A stretch of 64,000 nt of DNA, taken from a virus. Made by a program: the position numbers and the translations under genes. The stretch is taken from the IMG/VR virus record IMGVR_UViG_3300035670_012166, positions 1 to 64,000 of that record; one strand, given 5' to 3'. Position 1 is the first letter of the stretch. Each line of letters opens with the position of its first letter. Below the pieces are notes generated by a model. That model was not told where the DNA came from. It made no database searches and saw nothing but the letters and a program-made list of their open reading frames with translations. This document shows, in pieces, positions 41,594-50,060 of this stretch.

Positions 41594-42709
41594 TTAAACC
41601 GTAGGAAAGATTAAGTGGTTGAAACTTGAATCTTGAACTATACAAATTGTGAAGCTATTGTATAGGAAAAAATTCAAAGTAACAACATCACTAGAAATCA
41701 ATTCTAGAGCTTTTAGAAAATGACTTATCACATAAGATGATTCTATTTCTGGAACACTTTCACTTAAGTCAATTCTATCAGCCACAATACCTTTATCATT
41801 GTTTGAAGCAGACAAAACATACACTGTGTCTTGAGTGGTTATATTAAAAAAATGTGAGCTTGTTGTTCCACTAATATATTTTAAGGATTTTATAAATTCA
41901 TTTTTATTAATTTCAAATCCACCAATAAGTTCAATTTCTTTGAAGAATGTTTTGAAATTATTAAACACGCTTTGAAATGTATTCTTTTCCAAATTGGTGC
42001 AGAAAAAATCTTCCTCTGATTTTAGGATTAATTTATTCTTGTGAATTGTGAAAATAGTATGGTCATTTAAGAAATTCAAAGAAAGTTCTGCTTGTAATTT
42101 GGTGATTAAATAGGAAGTTTGATCTTTGTAATTTTTGCCATACACACTAATCCTATGCTTGTCTGAAGATTGAGCATTAAATTTATCATTTTCAATAAAG
42201 AACATAATTGAAGAATATGGATGTTCTTCAAAATCAGGAGCACAAGAAAATGAAGTGTATTTGATAGCTTTTAGATAAGATGATTTATCCCAGTGATTGT
42301 ATTCAACTTCTTCATTTGTGAAAAATTCTTTGGATACTTTTTGTGAAATATTATCAGTGGCAAAAGTTTTTAAAGAAACACGAGTTTTCTTATTACCAAA
42401 GATTAATTGATTATTCTCTTGATCAAATACCAATTGAACTTCATCAGATGGAAAATTAGAAAAAGCATTGATGAAATTACTTCCATCTATGGCAAAATCA
42501 ATAAAGTCATTAGAAATATTACAAAGAAATATTTTAGCTGAAGATATGCCATTAGAGCTGAAAAGAAATAATTTTTCATTTTCAGCGTAAAAAACAAGAC
42601 TATCATCGTTGATAATCTTGTTCTCACGAGTTGTCATTTTCAGCTTTTCAATCTTTCCTAACAATTGAAATTTATGAAGATGATCGGATTTATTTAACTT
42701 AAATTTCAA
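41594..42709 (-). CDS. dnaN: DNA polymerase III beta sliding clamp (DnaN-like)
   Basis: A 371-residue protein, the usual length of DnaN, with three repeat-like domains; marks include LVFYAENEKLFLFSSNG, FIDFAIDGSNFINAFS, KYISGTTSSHFFNITTQDT and SYVISHFLKALELI. No ATG suits: the first in-frame ATG cuts into the conserved part. TTG at 42709 gives MKFKLNKSDHLHKF, the classic start of beta clamps (MKF), and overlaps the purA stop (TTGA). It tethers the phage polymerase and works with the delta- and DnaX-like proteins here. Confidence 0.85.
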   Translation of the reverse strand: MKFKLNKSDHLHKFQLLGKIEKLKMTTRENKIINDDSLVFYAENEKLFLFSSNGISSAKIFLCNISNDFIDFAIDGSNFINAFSNFPSDEVQLVFDQENNQLIFGNKKTRVSLKTFATDNISQKVSKEFFTNEEVEYNHWDKSSYLKAIKYTSFSCAPDFEEHPYSSIMFFIENDKFNAQSSDKHRISVYGKNYKDQTSYLITKLQAELSLNFLNDHTIFTIHKNKLILKSEEDFFCTNLEKNTFQSVFNNFKTFFKEIELIGGFEINKNEFIKSLKYISGTTSSHFFNITTQDTVYVLSASNNDKGIVADRIDLSESVPEIESSYVISHFLKALELISSDVVTLNFFLYNSFTICIVQDSSFNHLIFPTV

Positions 42710-43701
42710 TGTAGTTGCCCTTGGAATTGGATATGTACACCAGGGAGTACCATTCCAACTTCTTTCCAAATATTAGAAACAAATGTATCTTCATTTGCAC
42801 AAGAAATCAACATATTGTTTTCATAATAATTCCAAGCACTGTCAACTTGTCGAAGAACATCCATTTTGTTGACAATAAGCTTTGTGACACCATTCATTTG
42901 ACAAGCAGTAATCACTTCATTAAGATTTAACCAGTCGATTTGTCTTGGTCGCCCTGTTGTTGCACCATACTCTTGACCAATTTCTCTGAGTTGCTCAAAT
43001 CGCTCGTCATCTTTTTGGTATCCTTTAGCTCCAACATAGGTAGAATAACACTTGATGACCCCGACAACATCCCGTACTTGCATAAAATTGAAACCATTAT
43101 TTAATACTGCTCCTACACCAGTGTTTGAAGAAGTGACATAAGGATAATCACCAAAGTCAACATCAAGCCAATATCCTTGAGCACCTTCAGCTAAAAACTT
43201 CTTCGGTTCTGAATGAATTAGATCGTGCATATTGACAAGATAGGGTGCTAACTCAGGTACATCTTTGGCACGAATTCCTGTACGGGCCACTTTGTCTCTA
43301 TAACAAGGGCCATTACCAGTGCGAGTTGTTCCAATAGTTGTATCTTTGGAATCTTCGTCAATATGTTCTTTGGTAATTATATGGGCGTTTTCTGCAATCT
43401 TTAGAATCGATGTGTCAAATCCAAATCCTTCAAGATACTCAAGTTCGTCAAATAATTTTTGCGTATTGATAACACAACCATTACCGATGACACTAGGAAC
43501 ACCATGCAGAATGCCGCAAGGAACAAGGTGTGTAACAATTTTCTCTCCATTGAGGTAAATTGTATGACCAGCATTTCCTCCACCATTAAAGCGGAAGACA
43601 TAATCATAATTACCAGTACTTACCATTTGATTGGCAATTTTTCCTTTGCCTTCATCTCCATACTGCATACCAATAACTACATCAACAATTGAAGTTTCCA
43701 T
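42706..43701 (-). CDS. purA: Compact adenylosuccinate synthetase (PurA/PurZ family)
   Basis: A 331-residue enzyme, shorter than bacterial PurA (about 430) but close to archaeal PurA and phage PurZ. It keeps the catalytic YGDEGKGK (Asp16) and NAGHT (His46) and shows GTTRTGNGPCYRDKVAR, SSNTGVGAV, aspartate-binding TTGRPRQ (two Arg) and guanine-binding NKMD. PurZ enzymes, which make the diaminopurine nucleotide precursor, usually lose the equivalent Asp, so ordinary adenylosuccinate synthesis is more likely. It precedes the beta clamp in an operon, suggesting dATP supply for replication. TAAGAT ends 6 nt before ATG 43701. Confidence 0.88.
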   Translation of the reverse strand: METSIVDVVIGMQYGDEGKGKIANQMVSTGNYDYVFRFNGGGNAGHTIYLNGEKIVTHLVPCGILHGVPSVIGNGCVINTQKLFDELEYLEGFGFDTSILKIAENAHIITKEHIDEDSKDTTIGTTRTGNGPCYRDKVARTGIRAKDVPELAPYLVNMHDLIHSEPKKFLAEGAQGYWLDVDFGDYPYVTSSNTGVGAVLNNGFNFMQVRDVVGVIKCYSTYVGAKGYQKDDERFEQLREIGQEYGATTGRPRQIDWLNLNEVITACQMNGVTKLIVNKMDVLRQVDSAWNYYENNMLISCANEDTFVSNIWKEVGMVLPGVHIQFQGQLH

Positions 43702-43707
43702 ATAATA

Positions 43708-43713
43708 ATCTTA
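43708..43713 (-). promoter_or_regulatory. -10-like element of purA-clamp-sigma operon
   Basis: TAAGAT on the minus strand ends 6 nt before ATG 43701. The rightward neighbour at 43771 has TATAAA just 4 nt before its ATG, so 43702-43770 is a divergent promoter region. Confidence 0.45.
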
Positions 43714-43770
43714 CCAGTAGATGTCTCTCAAATCAAGGGTCAATAGGGATAAATGTAAAATATAAACTGT

Positions 43771-46485
43771 ATGTGGTACTCAAGAATTATCGAATCAGCA
43801 ACAGCCTGGGATGTCCTTTCAACTAAAGAAGTTGCTTGGAGTGGCTCTTTTTCTAGAACTTTCAAAGATTTTTCGTTTTATGGCACAAACAATTTGCCTA
43901 CTATGACAGCTATGCTTAAATTAATAGCTGAGATAGAAAAAGGTAAAAACAATGATTCTATAATTGATAAATATTTTGAAGAAGCAAAACAAAGTTCTAG
44001 TGTTTTAGCAGACATTGTTTATTTTGCTGGTTGTTTATCAAAATTTATTGATGCTGAAATGAAAAAACAAGGTAGTTCTGCCAATACAGATATGATGAAA
44101 GTTCTTGATTTTTTAGGCAAATTAAATAGTTTTGCAAAATCTCAAGGACAAAAGGGAAATAAATTAGGAGACACGATTCCTGACCCTGAAAAGGCTAAAG
44201 CTTATGTTAATGCTACTCTCGGCATAGGTTTTACTACACTTAATTTATTAGTCAGAAAAGGAACAGAAATCAGTAATTCTTTAGCTTTATTTATGCTCCG
44301 TGGTGATGACAAAGCATTATTAGGAGTACCTGATTCTGAACAAAGAGATTTATTACTTGAACAATTGAAAGAACAGAAGCCTGATTTAAGAAAATTTGAA
44401 AGCTACGATGCTGCAATTACAACAATTTGGAGTGGTGAAATAAAAAATCACATACCTTTGTTGAAAGATTTTCTTCTTTCAGGAATTGATCCGCCTCAAG
44501 TATTGCATATGATTATTCAATTACTTAATCAACCAGATATTGAACAAAAAAATGTTGTCGATATGGTAATACCTTTACCCATAACAACTTTGATTGATGT
44601 ACTTGATAATTTAGAGCAGCATTCCAAATATGATCCATTTTCTTCATATTTAGCAGAAAGATTATATGGTCAAATAAGTGATTATGAACTAGATACAAAT
44701 CCTTTGCTTGTTGGAAAATTAAGAAGAAGTAAAAAATTTAAAGCATTTGTAGACTCCAAAGGCGATAATTGTGAGCCTTTATATATAATAAAGGGAATTG
44801 CAAAACCTGAAGTCATAATTAGATATTTGGAAAAAAACCCAGAAGATTTTGATAAATTTGATATCAATCTCTTAAATAGTTTAGGCGATGAAATCAAAAA
44901 TAAGATTATTGCTCGTGGAACTGCAGCAAAAGCAAAAATTCAATCTGATGGTTTAGCTTTGTTAGAAAAAGCTGCACAACAAAATATAATTTCAATCACA
45001 AAAGCAACAGATACTTCTTTCAATTATGCATATGGAAAAGGTCCAAAAAACGATTTTAAACCAGAAAATATGTCTGAAAGTGAATGGAGACAAAAAAGCA
45101 AATCAGACGAAGTTTTTGAAAAATTTTATCAATCTTATGAAGATCGTATGAAGCAAGAGGCTCCTTTTGCTGGTGTCAGTGAAGAAGACATTAAAACATA
45201 TGCTGATCAAATGGTCATCATAGAATTTGGTACTTACAACTTAAAAAGTTTTTTAGCAGAAAACAACGCACCAAAAATGAAAATTGGTCCTGTTGATATG
45301 CTTGATGAAAAATGGGGTGGGCTGTTTGTGCCTAGATTTCCAACAAAAGATAGAGGTCCAATTCCAGCCATATTGATCAAAACTGATATATGGAATCAAC
45401 TTTCATATCACCAAGCGTTAGCACAGAACATTGGTATGAGTGATCAGCATTATGTTGAAGCTACAAGAAGACACGAAGTTGCTCACGCATTACAATATTT
45501 ACAATCTGGTGATATAACAATGCAAGATTCTATTGCATTAAATCCTGAATTAACACCAGAAGAAGCATATATTTCAAATCCATCAGAACTTTATGCAAGA
45601 ATTCACGGAGATATTCCTTATCTTGCTAAAATATTTGATGCTCATATTGGCAACTTGATGTCAGATAGAAAAATTTATCAAGCAGCCAAAGAACAATGGA
45701 TTTTAGATATTCAAGATGAATTAATTCACTTGATGTCAGGTGGTACTAATGCGACCAGATTACTTGCTGATATGGAAGCTGGAAGATTTGGAACATTCAC
45801 TACTGATTCTGGTCAAACAATAAAATTAACAGACCCACTTGAAGCAATTAACAAAAAATTACAGCGTCAAAGAAATAGACTTGAGATGATTTTTCACGAA
45901 ACATTTCAAATTCAGGGCAGAAGAGATTTCAGAAGAGGCTTGATCAGTAAGAAAAATCAACTCCAACAACAAATACAATCTACCCCAATTTATTCTCCAG
46001 AAAGAACACATCTTGAAGAAGAATTGAAAGATGTTGAAATCAAATTGGTAGAATCAGGAAAAATGTTAATCTTTGATGTGAAAGATGTATCTGAAGCTGT
46101 AGTTGAAGGATATATGTCTGATTACTATTCAAAGATTGCAGAAGCTGTAGCTAATGGCTTACTTACTACAGATATTGTCAATCCAGAGGGCGAAGATAGA
46201 AGATTGGAAAATGAGCAATTAAAAGAACAAGCTAAAAAGCAAGAACCTCCAACAGCTCAAGATATTAGACAACATTCTAGATTTCAAATTCAACAAACTG
46301 AACCAATTCCAAGTGGTAGAAAAATTGATGTCATTATTCCAAGATATAAGGGACCAGGAAGACCACCAGGCAATTTTCCAGGTTTTGATGATGCAGAACA
46401 AGATGAAACACAAGTTGATCTTTCTATAGAGAGAGATGAAGATAAAACTGCTAAGGTTTATAATTTGAGAAAAAGTTTAGGTTAA
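43771..46485 (+). CDS. Large MWY-tagged protein with HExxH metallopeptidase motif
   Basis: A 904-residue protein that starts MWYSRIIESATAWD, sharing MWY with three other proteins. Residues 1-430 are helical and without known fold. A zincin-like motif HEVAH (His568, Glu569, His572) in ATRRHEVAHALQYLQSG is followed about 30 residues later by NPSELYARIHGD, which could give a third ligand. The C-terminal third has long helices (KKNQLQQQIQSTP; YSPERTHLEEELKDVEI) and ends polar and Pro-rich. It is opposite in strand to the replication genes. A virion-packaged peptidase or lysis-related enzyme is a reasonable guess. Confidence 0.6.
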   Translation: MWYSRIIESATAWDVLSTKEVAWSGSFSRTFKDFSFYGTNNLPTMTAMLKLIAEIEKGKNNDSIIDKYFEEAKQSSSVLADIVYFAGCLSKFIDAEMKKQGSSANTDMMKVLDFLGKLNSFAKSQGQKGNKLGDTIPDPEKAKAYVNATLGIGFTTLNLLVRKGTEISNSLALFMLRGDDKALLGVPDSEQRDLLLEQLKEQKPDLRKFESYDAAITTIWSGEIKNHIPLLKDFLLSGIDPPQVLHMIIQLLNQPDIEQKNVVDMVIPLPITTLIDVLDNLEQHSKYDPFSSYLAERLYGQISDYELDTNPLLVGKLRRSKKFKAFVDSKGDNCEPLYIIKGIAKPEVIIRYLEKNPEDFDKFDINLLNSLGDEIKNKIIARGTAAKAKIQSDGLALLEKAAQQNIISITKATDTSFNYAYGKGPKNDFKPENMSESEWRQKSKSDEVFEKFYQSYEDRMKQEAPFAGVSEEDIKTYADQMVIIEFGTYNLKSFLAENNAPKMKIGPVDMLDEKWGGLFVPRFPTKDRGPIPAILIKTDIWNQLSYHQALAQNIGMSDQHYVEATRRHEVAHALQYLQSGDITMQDSIALNPELTPEEAYISNPSELYARIHGDIPYLAKIFDAHIGNLMSDRKIYQAAKEQWILDIQDELIHLMSGGTNATRLLADMEAGRFGTFTTDSGQTIKLTDPLEAINKKLQRQRNRLEMIFHETFQIQGRRDFRRGLISKKNQLQQQIQSTPIYSPERTHLEEELKDVEIKLVESGKMLIFDVKDVSEAVVEGYMSDYYSKIAEAVANGLLTTDIVNPEGEDRRLENEQLKEQAKKQEPPTAQDIRQHSRFQIQQTEPIPSGRKIDVIIPRYKGPGRPPGNFPGFDDAEQDETQVDLSIERDEDKTAKVYNLRKSLG

Positions 46486-47103
46486 GTCTATATCTTTATC
46501 TTCATCATAAAATTCCCTGTCATCCACACCATTCATTTGATAATCAATGTGGGCATCAGGGAATTTTTGTCTTATTTTACTTATTGCTTCGTCTTTGCTA
46601 TAATCCTCTAGTGGTAGATTAGTGGTGAAAACAACATGATGACGAATCTCTTCTGCATCTTCTTCATCACTATATAATTCTTCCAATCCAGGAATAGATA
46701 ATTGATCTGTGATTAATTTGCCTTCTTTGTCAGACCCTGCTCTTAATGCCTTAAATGACAAAGGATCCATAAAGAAGAATTTCCAAACACCATTTTCAGG
46801 AAATAATAAAATTTGTGGATAAAGCTCAAAATGTTTTCTTGTGCCTTTATGTTTATCAGCAATTTGTTCAACAGGATCTTTTGAAGGATCAAAAATAAAT
46901 TTATCATCACCTAAAACTTCGACAGGATCTTTGCCTTCTTTTCTTGCTCTAGTTAATGCAAAATCAGAAAATGTTTCAGGATTCTTATATACTTGGTCAA
47001 AATCTAAATCAGAAGCGTCAATAGCTACTTTGGTAAATTTATCTGCTAGTCTAAAACATCCTAAATTATCCAAAATAGATGCTGTACGAAGAAAGTTAAA
47101 CAT
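46477..47103 (-). CDS. ILDN-tagged protein of unknown function
   Basis: A 208-residue protein beginning MFNFLRTASILDNLGCFRLA, with the N-terminal helix shared with genes 34832 and 60918, and the FLRTAS element. The body looks folded (LLFPENGVWKFFFMDPLSF; HHVVFTTNLPLEDYSKDEAI) and ends acidic. Its 3' end overlaps the convergent rightward gene by 9 bp. It starts 2 nt after the SigH-like gene stop, so the two are co-transcribed. No family recognised. Confidence 0.6.
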   Translation of the reverse strand: MFNFLRTASILDNLGCFRLADKFTKVAIDASDLDFDQVYKNPETFSDFALTRARKEGKDPVEVLGDDKFIFDPSKDPVEQIADKHKGTRKHFELYPQILLFPENGVWKFFFMDPLSFKALRAGSDKEGKLITDQLSIPGLEELYSDEEDAEEIRHHVVFTTNLPLEDYSKDEAISKIRQKFPDAHIDYQMNGVDDREFYDEDKDIDLT

Positions 47104-47105
47104 AC

Positions 47106-47789
47106 TTACTTCTTTGGCATTTTGTGAGAGGCATCCTTTTTCTCATCATCTTTGAATTGAACATAAACTTCGGATGCTTTTTTTCTAATTCTGGTGAGAG
47201 CATTATCAACACATTTTGCTGGAACATTCAATGTGTAAGAAATTTCTTTATATGATGAATTGTGTCCATACTCTACAAAAATATCTGCTTCAAGAGGTGT
47301 TAATCTATCTAAAAGCATTTCAGAATTTATTTCTAATTCTTCTCTAACAATTATATCTTCTACCAAATTAACTTCAGGTGATTCATCATAAGGATTTTTC
47401 TTATCAGGAATATAATCTCCTAAAGAATGAAAATTACCATCATCATTCAATATGAAAGGAGCATCTAAAGAAATAGAATCATTCAACGCTGAATTCTTCA
47501 TTCTTTTAGCAGAAGCGATAGCAGTGGCAAGATGTCTTTTGCAAACTAAATTAACACAAAAGTTTTTGAATGTTGTGTCTTTAGTACAATCGTAGGAATT
47601 AACTGCCTTAAATACACCTAATCTCAATTCTTGCATAACATCTTCTTTGTCTCCACCAACAATAAAGAAGTGAGGTGCAATTTTCTTGAGATCAGGTTCT
47701 ACCATCTTAAGAAGTTTCTTAAATGCTACTTCGTTACCAGCTTTTGCTTTGTTTACTAATCTTACTATCTTAATATCTTCGGTTGCCAT
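47106..47789 (-). CDS. SigH-like RNA polymerase sigma factor
   Basis: A 227-residue sigma factor that resembles Bacillus SigH (Spo0H): GGDKEDVMQELRLGVFKAV (region 2.1-2.2), YDCTKDTTFKNFCVNLVCKRHL (2.3-2.4), NDSISLDAPFI, then a region 4 helix-turn-helix HNSSYKEISYTLNVPAKCV followed by DNALTRIRKKA. The frame opens at 47807; ATG 47789 is chosen because GGGAG stands 5 nt before it. It is unlike the shorter sigma at 40022. The phage thus brings at least two promoter-selecting factors. Confidence 0.88.
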   Translation of the reverse strand: MATEDIKIVRLVNKAKAGNEVAFKKLLKMVEPDLKKIAPHFFIVGGDKEDVMQELRLGVFKAVNSYDCTKDTTFKNFCVNLVCKRHLATAIASAKRMKNSALNDSISLDAPFILNDDGNFHSLGDYIPDKKNPYDESPEVNLVEDIIVREELEINSEMLLDRLTPLEADIFVEYGHNSSYKEISYTLNVPAKCVDNALTRIRKKASEVYVQFKDDEKKDASHKMPKK

Positions 47790-47826
47790 CAAAACTCCCG
47801 AAGGCACAAATCATCTAAAAATCTTC

Positions 47827-48885
47827 TTACGCTGATTCCCTATTAGCGTATCTTTCTATAATTTTGAGAACACCTGTAGTTGCAACAATGTCCTCAGAAA
47901 CAGTTTGCCTTATATCTTTTGAAATCTTATACAGTTGTTCTGCGATATCTATAAGCAACATTGTATCGACAGACTTAGCTATTTGTTCTATATCCTCATC
48001 TCTATCAACCTTTTTGGTCTTAGTAACACAATATCTAAATGCTGTTATGAATACTTGAGAAGATTCTAATAATAAATTTCCTAAATTTCTTCCTTCTAAA
48101 TAAGAAGATTGTATTAATCTAAAAGCTAAATTGTAATCTTCTTGACAAATTGAAAAACTAAGATCAATAGCCAACTGCTTTGGAGATTTATCAAGTAATT
48201 CTCTAATGTTATTTTCACTTATTTCTACTAAAGAAGCTTGTTCTAAAATTGATAAAGCTGTTCTTGCACTACCATCTGCTTCAAGAGCAATCATTTCAAG
48301 AGCAGTGTCTTCAAAAACAAGATTTTCTTTAAGACAAACAGATTGAAGTAAATTAACCAGATTAATTTTGGATAACTTCTTCATAATAAATGTTTGACAG
48401 CGAGTGTGAATTGCTCTTAAGATTTTATGTGGGTCAGTAGTACAAAAGAAAAACTTAACAAACTCAGGTGGTTCTTCCGTAAGTTTAATTAATGAAGTTT
48501 GAGCTTGGGTAGTTAACATTTGCGCTTCATCAAGAATGAAAATTTTGTATTTACTTAAAGTTGGAGCTAACCTTGAAATTTGAACAACATTTTCCCTGAT
48601 GTGATCAACACCATTGTTGACAGCACAATTTATTTCATAAACATCAGGATGATTGTCATTCAATACCATATCAATTGCATTTTCATCACCATCACAAAGT
48701 AAATGAGCAGATGCAACACGAGCAAGTGTAGTTTTACCAGTACCAGGAGGGCCAGATAAAATGTAGGCGTGAGTAGTTTTATTATTCTTGACCTGCATTT
48801 CAAGAATTTCTGCAGATTTACTCCCAAGAATATCTGAGAAAGTTTTAGGACGATACTTGTTATAAAAACTTTGACTAATCATCAT
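47827..48885 (-). CDS. dnaX: DnaX-like clamp-loader ATPase
   Basis: A 352-residue AAA+ protein: YRPKTFSDILG, Walker A SGPPGTGKTT (44-53), Walker B FILDEAQML, sensor 1 FFFCTTDPHKI, the SRC-type arginine finger as IHTRCQTF, sensor 2 SARTALSILEQ and a collar helical domain. The four-Cys zinc module of bacterial DnaX and the long tau tail are missing. The ATG pair at 48885/48882 overlaps the upstream stop; GGAAG is just ahead. With HolA-like delta and DnaN it completes a small clamp-loading set; delta-prime is not seen here. Confidence 0.88.
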   Translation of the reverse strand: MMISQSFYNKYRPKTFSDILGSKSAEILEMQVKNNKTTHAYILSGPPGTGKTTLARVASAHLLCDGDENAIDMVLNDNHPDVYEINCAVNNGVDHIRENVVQISRLAPTLSKYKIFILDEAQMLTTQAQTSLIKLTEEPPEFVKFFFCTTDPHKILRAIHTRCQTFIMKKLSKINLVNLLQSVCLKENLVFEDTALEMIALEADGSARTALSILEQASLVEISENNIRELLDKSPKQLAIDLSFSICQEDYNLAFRLIQSSYLEGRNLGNLLLESSQVFITAFRYCVTKTKKVDRDEDIEQIAKSVDTMLLIDIAEQLYKISKDIRQTVSEDIVATTGVLKIIERYANRESA

Positions 48886-49354
48886 CTTCCATTGGCAAAA
48901 TAAGCGGTAAAACATCTGGGCCTAATAATGATGGTAAATTATCTTTTAGCATCCAATAAGGTCCCAAACCAACACGAACAAAGTATTCTACAATAAACCC
49001 ATAATCTTGAACATCGAATGATCTGATTTTACCATCTAATGCGGGACTTATTGAATACAAGCATCTAAAAACAATCCATTCTTTTTTAGATTGTTCTAGC
49101 TCTTCCCAAAGATCAGACCAAACACCAAGACAATAAATTTTTCCATTCCCTAAGGATTGTAAAATTCCCCTAGCCCAAGATTGAGTCAACCCCGACATAA
49201 TATATGGCGGGGCATTCTTACCTTTATATCCATCCATCTCAACAAAATGAACTAAATTTAAATCTACATATCCAATAAATGGGTAATATCTAGATATTAA
49301 TTTTTCAGCTAATTCACGACATTCTGTTGATTCAATAAATTCTGGATCACTCAT
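48875..49354 (-). CDS. Phage metallopeptidase-like protein lacking the HExxH motif
   Basis: A 159-residue protein matching the layout of the putative phage metallopeptidase family (PF18894-like): N-terminal ECRELAEKLISRYYPF, a central WSDLWEELEQSKKEWI, DGKIRSFDVQDYGFIV and a Trp near the end. In active members the next helix reads H-E-L-x-H and a later His-Asp; here those places read RCLYSIS and SFDVQDY, so the metal ligands are gone. It may be a catalytically dead, binding-only version. It lies between genes of nucleotide and replication roles, overlapping both neighbours. Family link by pattern memory, not by search. Confidence 0.55.
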   Translation of the reverse strand: MSDPEFIESTECRELAEKLISRYYPFIGYVDLNLVHFVEMDGYKGKNAPPYIMSGLTQSWARGILQSLGNGKIYCLGVWSDLWEELEQSKKEWIVFRCLYSISPALDGKIRSFDVQDYGFIVEYFVRVGLGPYWMLKDNLPSLLGPDVLPLILPMEDDD

Positions 49355-49686
49355 AATGATAATTGAGTCACTGCAACTACTTGACCATTCTCATTTCTTA
49401 CAGCAGAAGGGCCTGTATCAACACAGTATACATCCTCACGATCAAATGGAATAAAGTCCATTGAGACTCTACTTACAATGTAATAAACACCCTCTTCAGG
49501 ATCAGGCAAATTTACAATCTTTTCAAAATGTGTTTCAGCTATAGGGATATTTGCAACTTTACCAATTATTCTTTGTTTGGTTTCTACAAAGCAAGGTTTC
49601 TCTGCTTTTGGCAAAGTTCCATAACCTGATATTGTAATATCGTGTCCAATTAGATTTACAAATTTTTTAAATTCTGAATACATCAT
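49351..49686 (-). CDS. Conserved phage protein of unknown function
   Basis: A 111-residue, beta-rich protein: FVNLIGHDITISGYGTLPKA, IVNLPDPEEGVYYIVSRVSM and a late NENGQVVAVTQLSL. The pattern (N-L-x-x-H near the N-terminus, YYIVS in the middle, R-x-D and a closing G-Q-V) recalls a small protein found in many phage genomes without known function. It overlaps both neighbours by 4 nt in the run 50859-46477. Confidence 0.55.
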   Translation of the reverse strand: MMYSEFKKFVNLIGHDITISGYGTLPKAEKPCFVETKQRIIGKVANIPIAETHFEKIVNLPDPEEGVYYIVSRVSMDFIPFDREDVYCVDTGPSAVRNENGQVVAVTQLSL

Positions 49687-50060
49687 AAATCTATACCTGC
49701 AATCCCTTCATTACGTGATGGTTGGAAAACAAAAGCAGATTTATCTCCATTTGCTCTCAAGTCATTGATGAGAACTCTTGAACCACCACCAATGCCCATT
49801 ACTAGTTGATCATAAACAATTCCAGCATAAGAAAGCTGCTTGACTGTAACATCACGCAAACTTTCTTTTCTGCCAGTGGTGAGAATAATCTTATAGCCTT
49901 TACTATCCCATTCACGAATCTTATCTACAGTTCCATGAATAATTTTAGGTTGATATCCAGGCTTGGCAATTTCAGTTGGATCACCTTGTTCCCAAAGTGT
50001 TCCATCTAGATCACAAAAAATAGTGTAATTTTTTGTTGCTTGATCAATATTGTGTTCCAT
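49683..50060 (-). CDS. Small HAD-superfamily phosphatase-like protein
   Basis: A 125-residue minimal HAD: nucleophile motif FCDLDGTLWE, motif II ILTTGRKES (Thr) and a motif IV-like INDLRANGD. There is no cap domain. Such small HADs act on phosphosugars or nucleotides. The start overlaps the dUTPase stop by 1 nt, so a nucleotide or end-repair role is possible, but the kin of sugar-cluster phosphatases would fit as well. Confidence 0.75.
   Translation of the reverse strand: MEHNIDQATKNYTIFCDLDGTLWEQGDPTEIAKPGYQPKIIHGTVDKIREWDSKGYKIILTTGRKESLRDVTVKQLSYAGIVYDQLVMGIGGGSRVLINDLRANGDKSAFVFQPSRNEGIAGIDL

Noticed and set aside
42706-43701. Calling the purA-like gene PurZ and the genome a diaminopurine (Z) genome
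   Set aside because: The catalytic Asp in GDEGKGK and the guanine site NKMD are retained, and no DatZ, MazZ or DpoZ-like gene is visible. Kept only as a point to test.
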